From JAZSQT01 sp045538075 (GTDB lineage: Bacteria > Chrysiogenota > Deferribacteres > Deferribacterales > Mucispirillaceae): 21,133 nt of DNA. Below the pieces are notes generated by a model. It had not been told where the DNA came from. It did not search any database and worked only from the letters and a program-made list of their open reading frames with translations. Each line of letters opens with the position of its first letter. Position 1 is the stretch's first letter. Where the stretch lies: positions 1 through 21,133 of the forward strand of contig JAZSQT010000052.1 in assembly GCA_045538075.1 (NCBI GenBank), written 5' to 3'. A program made the translations under genes and the position numbers. Shown piece after piece: positions 7,618-15,634 of this stretch.

Positions 7618-8634
7618 TTATTCATCATCAATGGGAGATATTTCTATATTATACTTTTTGCGTATTTGGTTCTCAACATTTTCTGCAATTTCTGGGTTAT
7701 TTTCAAAGAAAATTCTTGCATTAATTTCGCCTTGACCTAATTTTGTATCACCCATAGAATACCATGCTCCAGATTTTTGAATAATGCCAGCATCAACGCC
7801 CATATTTATCAATATACTTTCTTTAGAAATACCTTTACCGAAAATAACATCAAATTCAGCTGACCTAAAAGGTGGCGACATTTTGTTTTTTACTACTTTT
7901 ACTGTAGCTTTATTTGCAACAATTTCATCTTTTTCTTTAACTGCTGAGCCTTTTCTAACTTCCATTCTAACAGAAGCATAAAATTTTAAAGCATTACCAC
8001 CAGTAGTCGTTTCTGGGTTGCCAAACATAACGCCAATTTTCATACGAGTTTGGTTAATAAACAAGAGACAAGTATTAGATTTATTGACTATACCTGCTAA
8101 TTTTCTTAATGCTTGGCTCATAAGACGAGCTTGTAAACCCATATGAGATTCGCCCATTTCACCTTCAATCTCTGCTTTTGGAGTAAGAGCAGCAACAGAA
8201 TCTACTACGATTATATCAACTGCACCACTGCGAACTAATGTTTCAGTAATTTCAAGGGCTGCTTCGCCATTATCTGGTTGAGATACTAAAAGATTATCTG
8301 TATCAACGCCAATAGCAGCAGCATAAACTGGGTCAAGGGCGTGTTCTGCATCTATAAAAGCAGCTATGCCGCCTGCTTTTTGAGCTTCAGCAATAATATG
8401 GAGTGCAATAGTCGTTTTACCACTTGATTCTGCTCCATATACTTCAGTAATTCTACCACGAGGCACGCCACCTATACCTAAAGCTACATCAAGATTTAAT
8501 GCTCCAGTAGGAATTACTGGCAATTTTTCTTCTGGTTTATCGCCTAAACGCATAACTGAACCTTTGCCAAAATCTTTTTCTATTTTAGTCATGGCAAGGT
8601 CAATAGCTTTCTTCTTTTCTCCATCAATCATCAT
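7618..8634 (-). CDS. recA: Recombinase RecA
   Basis: The DNA strand-exchange protein, also co-protease for LexA in the SOS response. The 338 residues cover the whole family length. Walker A is GAESSGKTT (67-75). Loop L1 includes the GEMGESHMGLQARLMSQAL stretch, Walker B lies in VDIIVVDSVAAL, and the NQTRMKIGVMFGNPETTTGG segment covers loop L2. The C-terminus is short and acidic (SPIDDE). Two ATGs stand in tandem. The first, at 8634, is favoured by GAGGA about 8 bases upstream. There is no intein. It heads recA-recX-rplI-dnaB, with a promoter and a palindromic operator candidate just upstream at 8685-8714. Confidence 0.99.
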   Translation of the reverse strand: MMIDGEKKKAIDLAMTKIEKDFGKGSVMRLGDKPEEKLPVIPTGALNLDVALGIGGVPRGRITEVYGAESSGKTTIALHIIAEAQKAGGIAAFIDAEHALDPVYAAAIGVDTDNLLVSQPDNGEAALEITETLVRSGAVDIIVVDSVAALTPKAEIEGEMGESHMGLQARLMSQALRKLAGIVNKSNTCLLFINQTRMKIGVMFGNPETTTGGNALKFYASVRMEVRKGSAVKEKDEIVANKATVKVVKNKMSPPFRSAEFDVIFGKGISKESILINMGVDAGIIQKSGAWYSMGDTKLGQGEINARIFFENNPEIAENVENQIRKKYNIEISPIDDE

Positions 8635-8684
8635 AATTATATCCTCATCACATCTTATATTAATATTAACTATAAAGGATTTTT

Positions 8685-8714
8685 ATTCTACATTATTGTA
8701 GATAAATAAATCAA
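8685..8714 (-). promoter_or_regulatory. Candidate recA operon promoter
   Basis: On the minus strand, TTGATT (8714-8709), an 18-bp spacer and TAGAAT (8690-8685) lie about 50 bp upstream of the recA start. It is the best -35/-10 pair I see in the 272-bp recA-glyS gap. Its -10 is overlapped by a palindrome, as expected for a repressible promoter. Confidence 0.5.
8687..8702. promoter_or_regulatory. Palindromic operator candidate (possible LexA box)
   Basis: TCTACA, a 4-bp spacer TTAT, and TGTAGA form a perfect 6-bp-arm palindrome overlapping the proposed recA -10. It does not match the E. coli LexA box (CTGT-N8-ACAG) or the Bacillus-type box (GAAC-N4-GTTC), but position and symmetry suit a LexA operator of a different type. 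That it binds LexA is inference; no lexA gene is in the window. Confidence 0.45.
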
Positions 8715-8839
8715 ATGAAAATTTAGAAAATATTTTATTTTATAAATTCCAATAAATATTGCAAAAAATAAAGTATTTCTTAATCAATGGAAAAATTATC
8801 ATTAAATCTATGTTTTTAAAGAAACTTCGTTGAATTTAC

Positions 8840-8868
8840 TTGAAAAATTAGCTTATAAGATATATAAG
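8840..8868 (+). promoter_or_regulatory. Candidate glyS promoter
   Basis: TTGAAA (8840-8845), a 17-bp spacer and TATAAG (8863-8868) stand 38 bp before the glyS start. Together with the recA promoter on the other strand they account for the divergent intergenic region 8635-8906. I see no glycine riboswitch or T-box there. Confidence 0.4.
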
Positions 8869-8906
8869 TATAATTTAATTATGTCTATGATTTAAGAGAG
8901 AAATGT

Positions 8907-10979
8907 ATGTCATTTTATTTGTTAGAAATCGGTTGTGAAGAAATACCAGCTGCTTTTGTGCCTAATTCGGCAGAGTATTTAAAGAATGAGTTTGAAAAAC
9001 AACTTAATATACACAATTTATCTGTAGAAGATATTATTACTGGTGGCACGCCAAAAAGATTATACGCTTATTTAAAAAATCTTGCAGATAAACAGTCAGA
9101 TAAAACAGAAATAGTTACTGGACCTCCTGCTAATATTGCTTTTGATGATAATGGCAATCTTACTACAGTCGGTTTAAAATTTGTAGAAAGTAAAGGTTTA
9201 GATGTTTCTACAGTAAAGAAAGTATCTTTACCAAAGGGCGATTATCTTCAAGGAGAGAAAAAAACTGGTGGCAGTAATGCCGATGTTATATTGAAAGAAA
9301 TAGTGCCAAGTATTATTTTGTCAATCCCTTTTCCTAAATCTATGCGTTGGGGCAATGGTGATTTTCGTTTTGCAAGGCCAGTTCATAGTTTTTTGTCTAT
9401 ATACAATAACAACATTCTTGATTTTGAAATTGATAATATAAAATCTTCTAATGATACAATGGGTCATAGATTTTTAGCTCCAAATAATATTAAAGTTAAA
9501 AACTTTGATGAATATAAATCATCTCTTGAAAAAGCCTTTGTTATAATTGATATAGAAGAAAGAAAAAAAATAATAAAATCTCAAGCATTAAAATTTGAAA
9601 AAGAAAATGGCTTTACTATCCAGCTTGATAGTGGGCTTCTTGATACTGTAGCAAATCTTGTTGAATATCCTTACGGTATAGTTGGTTCTTTTGATGAGGA
9701 ATTTTTACAACTACCTAATGAAGTTTTAGTTACTTCTATGAAAGTTCATCAAAAATATTTTCCAATAGAAAAAGATGGCAAACTTATTAACAAATTTTTT
9801 GCTATATCTAATATGAAATCTGATACTGGTGATGAGCTTATCCGTCAAGGTTATGAAAGAGTATTGAGAGCAAGGCTAAATGATGCCAACTTTTTCTTTA
9901 AAAATGATAGATTAGTTCCTTTATTATCAAGGGTTGAAGCCCTTAAAAAAGTTGTATATCAAGAAAAATTAGGCACAAGTTACGAAAAAATGGAGCGATT
10001 TAAAAGCATTGCTTTATGGTTAGATAGCTACCTTAACTTAAATAAAAATACTACAATATCAGAAGTAGCTTTATTATCAAAAGCCGATTTAATGAGTGAA
10101 ATGGTATATGAATTTCCAGAATTACAAGGGCTTATGGGTAGTTATTACGCTTTTTTTGAAGGCAAAGAAGAAAGTGTATCAAAAGGAATTTACGAACACT
10201 ACTTGCCACGTTTTGCTGGTGATGATTTACCTTCAACTATTGAAGGAGCGATAGTGTCTATTGCTGATAAACTTGATACTATTTCTGGAGCTTTTGCAAT
10301 AGGTATGATACCTACTGGAAATCTTGACCCATACGGATTAAGAAGAAGTGCTATAGGTATTTTATCAATTTGTGAAAAATTTTCGTTCCGTATAGATTAT
10401 AGAGAGTTAGTAGAATTTTCTCTTTCTTTATTTGAAGAAAAAATTAAATTTAATAAAAGGGAAGTTGCTGAAAAGGTAATAAATTTTATTTTTCAACGTT
10501 GGAAACAATTGCTTATTTCTAAAGATATGGTTGATAGCGAAGTTTTTGACGCTATAATAGATAAATCGTCTGACCCGATAGCTTTGCAACAATTGGCTAC
10601 AATTATTACGAAAGAAAGAAACAGTCAAGAATTTCAGATTATAGCTGGTAGTTTTAAGCGAATTAACAATATATTAAAGAAAAATAATTGGCACGACACA
10701 GAATATAATATAAACTTGTTTCAGTCTGATGAAGAAAAAATAGTAGCTCATCATATAGATAAACAGCATATAGATAATTTTCTGAAAAATGAACAGTATA
10801 AAGAGGCTTTAGAAGAATTATTAAAATTTGCTCCAGCAGTAAACGATTTTTTTGATAAAGTTATGGTTATGGCAGAAGATGAAGAAGTTAGAATTAATAG
10901 ATTAAGTCTTATTGCAAGATTACGAAAAGTTTTTATGTCTATAGGGAATTTTGATAATATTACTATTAAAGATAAGTGA
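8907..10979 (+). CDS. glyS: Glycyl-tRNA synthetase beta subunit
   Basis: The beta chain of the bacterial alpha2-beta2 glycyl-tRNA synthetase. It binds tRNA-Gly, while the alpha chain (GlyQ) carries most of the aminoacylation site. The 690 residues match the family length. The start LLEIGCEEIPAAFV is the classic N-terminus. The PFPKSMRWG and RFARPVH segments lie around residues 140-160. The helical HD-like segment SIADKLDTISGAFAIG lies near 451-466, followed by TGNLDPYGLRRSA. The C-terminal DALR-type anticodon-binding helices cover roughly 590-685. The ATG at 8907 has AGAGAG 6-11 bases upstream. glyQ, usually directly upstream, is absent: the upstream neighbour is the divergent recA. A histidine kinase gene follows after 11 bp. 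Confidence 0.97.
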   Translation: MSFYLLEIGCEEIPAAFVPNSAEYLKNEFEKQLNIHNLSVEDIITGGTPKRLYAYLKNLADKQSDKTEIVTGPPANIAFDDNGNLTTVGLKFVESKGLDVSTVKKVSLPKGDYLQGEKKTGGSNADVILKEIVPSIILSIPFPKSMRWGNGDFRFARPVHSFLSIYNNNILDFEIDNIKSSNDTMGHRFLAPNNIKVKNFDEYKSSLEKAFVIIDIEERKKIIKSQALKFEKENGFTIQLDSGLLDTVANLVEYPYGIVGSFDEEFLQLPNEVLVTSMKVHQKYFPIEKDGKLINKFFAISNMKSDTGDELIRQGYERVLRARLNDANFFFKNDRLVPLLSRVEALKKVVYQEKLGTSYEKMERFKSIALWLDSYLNLNKNTTISEVALLSKADLMSEMVYEFPELQGLMGSYYAFFEGKEESVSKGIYEHYLPRFAGDDLPSTIEGAIVSIADKLDTISGAFAIGMIPTGNLDPYGLRRSAIGILSICEKFSFRIDYRELVEFSLSLFEEKIKFNKREVAEKVINFIFQRWKQLLISKDMVDSEVFDAIIDKSSDPIALQQLATIITKERNSQEFQIIAGSFKRINNILKKNNWHDTEYNINLFQSDEEKIVAHHIDKQHIDNFLKNEQYKEALEELLKFAPAVNDFFDKVMVMAEDEEVRINRLSLIARLRKVFMSIGNFDNITIKDK

Positions 10980-10990
10980 TAGGTTAATTT

Positions 10991-12412
10991 ATGAAAGTAA
11001 TAGAACTAATTGAAAAAAATTGTAATTGTGTAATATCAGAAGTAAACGTTAATGAAAAAAATAGCACTTCTATACTATATAAAAAAGATATTACTGCTCC
11101 ATATTCTATTACGATAAATAACAAAAATTCTGTAATCAACATAAAATACGACACTAAAGATAGCGAATGTAACAAATGTTTAAAATTTGCATGGGAAATT
11201 TTATCTTGTTTTATTGATGAAAGAAAGAATGGCAATTTTAAAGAAAGTTTTTTAATTAAAGAAGATAGTAGTGCAGAAAGTTTAGAAAATATGATAAGTC
11301 AAACATTGCATACTATCGTATCTTCTGAACTTTTTGATAAAGCTGCAATAATGTTTTTTAATCCAAGAAAAGAAGAATTAAGAGGCATTAAAATAGTAAG
11401 TAGCTCTCCGTATCCTAAAGAAGTATCTGATAAATTTATAGATAGTCGTATAAAAATACGAAAAAATGCTTTTGATAATTTTCCAGAAAGTGCCGTTATT
11501 TTTGAAGGTGAATTGAGAAATATATTTCAAAATTTTGAAGAAATTCAGTTAAAAAATATGCCTATAGTATCTCCTATTATGACTGGCAAGAAGATATACG
11601 GTATTCTTGCAGTATGTAGCAATGATACTTATAGTATAAAGCATATTCATGCTTGTAGTAGCACAGCTGGATTTATTGCTGCTACAATTTCTGCAAATAT
11701 TGTTTATAAAGAGTATGCTTTATCTTTATTATCAGAGAAAAATCTTGCAGGTCAAATTAAGAATAATGAGAGAATTTTAAGTTTAGGCAGTTATGCTGCT
11801 TCTATTGTCCATGAAATTAAAAATCCATTAATATCTATCGGAGGCTTTGCAAAAAGGCTTATGAATGCTATTAATGACCCAAATTTACAGAAAATGGCAA
11901 ATATAATTTCATCAGAATCTGAACGTCTTGAAAGGCTTGCAGAAGATATTTTATCTTATACAAAAAAACATGAGCCTAATAAAAGTAGCATTAATCTAAA
12001 AGAAGAATTAGATAATATAAAAATTTTATTTGATGTTAGGTCTAACGCTACAAATATACAACTCAACACAGATGCACCTGTATATGTAACTGTTGATGCA
12101 GATAAAAACCATCTTCGCCAAGTATTAGTTAATTTAGTTGCAAACTCTATGAATGCTATAGGTAGTGATGGCGAAATTAACATAATATACGAAAATAGAG
12201 GCGATTTTCATATTATCAAAGTATCTGATACTGGTGGTGGCATACCAGAAGAAAATATTTCTAAATTATTTAAACCGTTCTTTACGACTTCTCCTAAAGG
12301 CACAGGATTAGGATTATCTATTAGTAAAAAAATAATGACTAACCATGGTGGCGATATTACAGTTAAAAATAATGAAAAAGGTGCTGAATTTACACTTCTT
12401 TTGCCTAAATAA
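10991..12412 (+). CDS. Soluble GAF-type sensor histidine kinase
   Basis: A 473-residue protein with no membrane segments, so a cytoplasmic sensor. An N-terminal region with two cysteine pairs (C11/C13, and ECNKC at about 59-63) precedes a GAF-like domain (about 95-240). The kinase core is complete. The phospho-accepting H274 is in SIVHEIKNPLISIGGF, the N box is NLVANSMNAI with N385, G1 is VSDTGGGIP with D413, the F box is LFKPFFTT, and G2 is GTGLGLSI. NtrB/AtoS-type kinases have a similar HisKA region. The start at 10991 is 11 bp after glyS with a weak TAGG site, so the two may share a transcript. No response-regulator gene is adjacent, so its partner and signal are unknown. Confidence 0.88.
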   Translation: MKVIELIEKNCNCVISEVNVNEKNSTSILYKKDITAPYSITINNKNSVINIKYDTKDSECNKCLKFAWEILSCFIDERKNGNFKESFLIKEDSSAESLENMISQTLHTIVSSELFDKAAIMFFNPRKEELRGIKIVSSSPYPKEVSDKFIDSRIKIRKNAFDNFPESAVIFEGELRNIFQNFEEIQLKNMPIVSPIMTGKKIYGILAVCSNDTYSIKHIHACSSTAGFIAATISANIVYKEYALSLLSEKNLAGQIKNNERILSLGSYAASIVHEIKNPLISIGGFAKRLMNAINDPNLQKMANIISSESERLERLAEDILSYTKKHEPNKSSINLKEELDNIKILFDVRSNATNIQLNTDAPVYVTVDADKNHLRQVLVNLVANSMNAIGSDGEINIIYENRGDFHIIKVSDTGGGIPEENISKLFKPFFTTSPKGTGLGLSISKKIMTNHGGDITVKNNEKGAEFTLLLPK

Positions 12413-12445
12413 TTGTTAATATTATCAAGTATTGTTACGATTAAG

Positions 12446-12474
12446 TTGCTTAAATTTATATTTTGAAATAGAAT
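12446..12474 (+). promoter_or_regulatory. Candidate promoter for the polyferredoxin gene
   Basis: TTGCTT (12446-12451), a 17-bp spacer and TAGAAT (12469-12474) lie in the 126-bp gap behind the kinase gene. A TATAAT follows at 12475-12480. An alternative pairing is possible, and nothing else recognisable is in this gap. Confidence 0.3.
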
Positions 12475-12538
12475 TATAATACGAGTTGCCGTTAATTTTA
12501 ACTTAACTATTTTTTTTTGTTATATAAGGAATTTTTCA

Positions 12539-13636
12539 TTGTTAGATAAATTAAATCTTGCAAACTCACTTCTTGAAGGTATTTCTACATCTATTGGTAT
12601 AAAGCCGTCTCTTTGCACGAGGATAAAACACAAAAATTCCCCTTGTGTTGCTTGCCATATTAACTGTCCAACAGATGCTATAAGTGTTGGTAGTGTAGGC
12701 ACGACTATAAATTTAAATCATCAAAAATGCACAGGTTGTGGAATTTGTATAAATGTTTGTCCTACAGAGACTTATTATTTAAGGCATAATGGATATAAAG
12801 AATTAATAGATAATTGTTGTAGAGCTATTAAGTCTGACGGAGTTTTAACAGTTGCTTGTAACCAAGTAGAAGATAATTCAATATCAAATGTAGCTTTTAT
12901 TGAATGTATTGGTATCTTTAATATAGTTGATTTATTACTATTATATTTAAAAGGTGCAAGAAAAATCGTATTTAAACACGGCAGTTGCACTTTGTGTGAT
13001 TCAAAAAAAGGCACAGATATTTTAAATAAAGAAATAGATTTGTTGAAAGAGTTATCAAATATATTTGAGTATTTAGACGGCTTAATTATCCACCATAATA
13101 ATACAGATATTATTATTGATTATCCAAAGTCCTTTCCAATTATTAGGCCAGTAGAGAAACCGAAAGAAAATCCCACTGTAGATAGACGAGGGTTATTTTC
13201 GTTTTTTACTAAAAATTTAAAAGATACAGCATTAAAAAGTGCATCTATTATGACGCCTCAAAAGTTAGATAAAAAAACTACTATTTCTTTTGAACAATAC
13301 GTTCCAGAAAAAAGAAGAATGTTTATTGATGTTATTATGCAGTTAGGCAATATTTTATCTCTTGAAGTTGCAACAGGAAGGCTTTTTAATAGTATCAAAA
13401 TAGATGATGATTGTATATTTTGTGGAATGTGTGTCAAATTTTGCAACACTGGTGCATTAGCTATAAATGATGAAAAATCAGAAATAACTTTTAACCCATC
13501 AAAATGTGTTAATTGTAAATTATGCGAAAAATCTTGTTTGCATAATAAATTACACTACGAGAATACCCTAAACATAAAAGATTTTTTTAGTGATATATTA
13601 TTAGCTAAAAGATATTGGAATAGCGATTCAGAATAG
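12539..13636 (+). CDS. Multi-cluster 4Fe-4S protein with hydrogenase-delta-like middle
   Basis: A 365-residue cytoplasmic protein with 22 cysteines and no signal peptide or membrane helix, likely an electron-transfer protein. It carries two ferredoxin modules. The first has C36-x2-C39-x3-C43P with an extra upstream C26, and C64-x2-C67-x2-C70-x3-C74P. The second has C292-x2-C295-x2-C298-x3-C302 and C323-x2-C326-x2-C329-x3-C333, in which the Pro after the last Cys is missing. Between them, residues about 100-160 (VACNQ, IECIG, LLLYLKGARKIVF, GSCTLC) follow the cysteine spacing of MvhD/FlpD-type hydrogenase delta subunits. The start is TTG at 12539, supported by AGGA eight bases upstream. No redox enzyme is adjacent, so its partner is unknown. 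Confidence 0.8.
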   Translation: MLDKLNLANSLLEGISTSIGIKPSLCTRIKHKNSPCVACHINCPTDAISVGSVGTTINLNHQKCTGCGICINVCPTETYYLRHNGYKELIDNCCRAIKSDGVLTVACNQVEDNSISNVAFIECIGIFNIVDLLLLYLKGARKIVFKHGSCTLCDSKKGTDILNKEIDLLKELSNIFEYLDGLIIHHNNTDIIIDYPKSFPIIRPVEKPKENPTVDRRGLFSFFTKNLKDTALKSASIMTPQKLDKKTTISFEQYVPEKRRMFIDVIMQLGNILSLEVATGRLFNSIKIDDDCIFCGMCVKFCNTGALAINDEKSEITFNPSKCVNCKLCEKSCLHNKLHYENTLNIKDFFSDILLAKRYWNSDSE

Positions 13637-13646
13637 TTGTATATTA

Positions 13647-14762
13647 CTAAAAATACTTCATACCATTATCCCAATCTTTCATAACTGGGTCGTAACCAGA
13701 TTTTTTTACTACTTCAACAAACTGGCTAACACTTCTTTCATCTTCTACATTAAATTGTCCAGCTTTTTTATTTGGATTAGAGTATCCTTTTGGTTCTGTT
13801 TTTGAACCAGCACTCATTATTGAGGCTCCTAAGTGTATAAGTTTATCTCTAAAAAATGGCGTTTCTCTCGTTGATATATTTATTCCTGCATCATTATGAA
13901 ACATTCTAAAGGCGAATATAGATTGTAAAACATCTGCGTCAGTAACTTGATATTTTGGAGTAAAACAACCGGCAGAAGCTCTAATTCGTGGAAAAGATGC
14001 AGAAATATGACTTTGATAATAATTGTCTATAATATATTTACCGTGAAGTGATAAGAAAAATACATCTGTCCTAAAATCATCAAGTCCAAGTAAAGCACCA
14101 AGCCCGATTGCCCTAATGCCTGATTTTGCTACTCTTTCTGGAGCATTTAAGCGATATTCAAAATTTGATTTTGGTCCAGCTGGGTGAAATTCTTTATAAG
14201 ATATATTATTATACGTTTCTTGAAACATAGTAAAACCGTCAGCTCCAGCATTATGTAAACGCTTATAAACTTCTTCATCTAAAGCTCTAACTTCAATAGA
14301 CACCATAGGAAAATATTTGGAACAAATTTCTACTGCTTCTATAAGTTTTTCATCACTAAAAGCAACTTTATTATCACCACTAACTAATAAAGCATTCTTA
14401 ATACCCATTGATGATAAAATTTCTGCTTCTTTCTTAATTTCATCACTATTAAGAGTAATGCGAGGGATATTTGTTTTTCTATTAAAACCACAATATAGGC
14501 AAGAATTTACGCAATCGTTAGATAAGTATAGAGGTGCATAAATTTTTATAGTTTTACCAAATCTTGATAAAGTAATTTTTTGAGATATTAACGCCATTTC
14601 TTCAAGATATTTTCTTGCTGCTGGGCTTAATAGTGCTGCTAAATGGGTAGTATTGATTTTTTTTGCAGAAAGAGCATCTTCAACGTCTTTATCTTTTCTT
14701 GAATATATAAAATTTTTTATATCAGAAAAATTATATTCTTTTAATATATCAGAAAAAGCCAT
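13647..14762 (-). CDS. thiH: 2-iminoacetate synthase ThiH
   Basis: A radical-SAM enzyme that cleaves tyrosine to 2-iminoacetate and p-cresol, giving the glycine-imine used by ThiG to build the thiazole of thiamine. The 371 residues match the family length. The cluster motif is C84-x3-C88-x2-C91 in SNDCVNSCLYCGF. Other family stretches include FTMFQETYNNISYKEFHPAGPK in the middle and a C-terminal ISTRE block. The ATG is one base after the thiG stop, with GGAG about 12 bases upstream inside thiG, so the pair is translationally coupled. Choosing ThiH rather than ThiO fits an anaerobic lifestyle. thiS and thiF are not in the window. The 3' end converges with the polyferredoxin gene 10 bp away. 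Confidence 0.97.
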   Translation of the reverse strand: MAFSDILKEYNFSDIKNFIYSRKDKDVEDALSAKKINTTHLAALLSPAARKYLEEMALISQKITLSRFGKTIKIYAPLYLSNDCVNSCLYCGFNRKTNIPRITLNSDEIKKEAEILSSMGIKNALLVSGDNKVAFSDEKLIEAVEICSKYFPMVSIEVRALDEEVYKRLHNAGADGFTMFQETYNNISYKEFHPAGPKSNFEYRLNAPERVAKSGIRAIGLGALLGLDDFRTDVFFLSLHGKYIIDNYYQSHISASFPRIRASAGCFTPKYQVTDADVLQSIFAFRMFHNDAGINISTRETPFFRDKLIHLGASIMSAGSKTEPKGYSNPNKKAGQFNVEDERSVSQFVEVVKKSGYDPVMKDWDNGMKYF

Positions 14763-14763
14763 A

Positions 14764-15540
14764 CTAATCTAAATCTCCTAAAAAACCAGTTAATGGGCTT
14801 GAAGCTACTGCAATATCTTTTGCATTTGCTAAGCCTGCTTTTCTTGCTTTAAAAGCACTTTCAACAGCCAATTTAAAAGCCTCTGCCATAAGGACAGGAT
14901 TTTTTGCCGTAGCTATTGCCGTGTTTACTAATACGGCATCTGCTCCCATTTCAATAGCTTCTGCTGCGTGGCTTGGAGCCCCAATACCTGCATCAACAAC
15001 AACAGGCACACTACTTTTTTCTATAATAATTTCTATAGCATCTTTAGTAGTAAGCCCTTTATTAGTGCCAATAGGTGCAGCAAGGGGCATAACAGTAACG
15101 CAACCAATTTCTTCTAATCTTTTTGCAAGCATAGGGTCGGCGTTAATATAAGGTAGAACGTTAAACCCATCTTTTACTAAAATTTCTGCAGCTTTAAAAG
15201 TCTCTATAGGGTCTGGCAATAGGTGATAAGGGTCTTTTGTAACTTCTAATTTAACCCACGGTTCACAACCTGCAGCACGGGCAATTTTTGCAAGGCGAAC
15301 AGCCTCAACGGCATCTTTTGCACCTGAGGTGTTTGGTAAAAGTAAAATATCTTTATCTATATGTGTTAATACATCGTCATTTTTGTCAGTAACATCTACT
15401 CGCCTTAAAGCAACAGTAACAATTTCTGATTTAGAGGCTTTTATAGATTGAGCCATAATGTCTGATGAGGCAAATTTACCTGTGCCAATCATTAAACGGC
15501 TATTAAACTCTTTATTTGCTATAATTAATTTATCGTCCAT
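14764..15540 (-). CDS. thiG: Thiazole synthase ThiG
   Basis: Condenses 1-deoxy-xylulose 5-phosphate, iminoacetate and the sulfur on ThiS thiocarboxylate into the thiazole phosphate of thiamine. Using the ATG at 15540 gives 258 residues, the usual size. GGAG lies 5 bases before it, whereas the longer frame reaching 15594 would add an 18-residue hydrophobic leader not seen in the family. Motifs: the N-terminal FNSRLMIGTGKF, the Schiff-base lysine K97 in EPWVKLEV, LPYINADP, and the phosphate-binding VVDAGIGAPSHA and GADAVLVNTAIA. thiH follows after one base. I see no THI-box (TPP riboswitch) in the 94-bp leader shared with the divergent M24 gene, so control by TPP is not evident here. Confidence 0.97.
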   Translation of the reverse strand: MDDKLIIANKEFNSRLMIGTGKFASSDIMAQSIKASKSEIVTVALRRVDVTDKNDDVLTHIDKDILLLPNTSGAKDAVEAVRLAKIARAAGCEPWVKLEVTKDPYHLLPDPIETFKAAEILVKDGFNVLPYINADPMLAKRLEEIGCVTVMPLAAPIGTNKGLTTKDAIEIIIEKSSVPVVVDAGIGAPSHAAEAIEMGADAVLVNTAIATAKNPVLMAEAFKLAVESAFKARKAGLANAKDIAVASSPLTGFLGDLD

Positions 15541-15572
15541 AACTACTCCATAAATGTAAAAAGTTATAATAA

Positions 15573-15596
15573 TATTGCCTTTATTAAATAGCAATA
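15573..15596. promoter_or_regulatory. Inverted repeat in the thiG/M24 divergent region
   Basis: TATTGC (15573-15578) and GCAATA (15591-15596) form a 6-bp inverted repeat around a 12-bp AT spacer. It is midway between the divergent starts at 15540 and 15635. This is a possible operator or simply a chance palindrome in AT-rich DNA. Confidence 0.2.
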
Positions 15597-15634
15597 GTAT
15601 TATCTAAATAAATATTATTAGGAGCTTAAATTTT

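Noticed and set aside
10984..11235. Minus-strand 83-residue frame at the start of the histidine kinase gene
   Set aside because: It lies wholly inside a well-supported plus-strand gene, resembles no family and has no promoter or ribosome site; low-GC antisense frames of this size are common here.
15541..15594. Longer thiG start at 15594
   Set aside because: It would add an 18-residue hydrophobic leader to a cytoplasmic enzyme. The ATG at 15540 has GGAG at ideal spacing and gives the family length.
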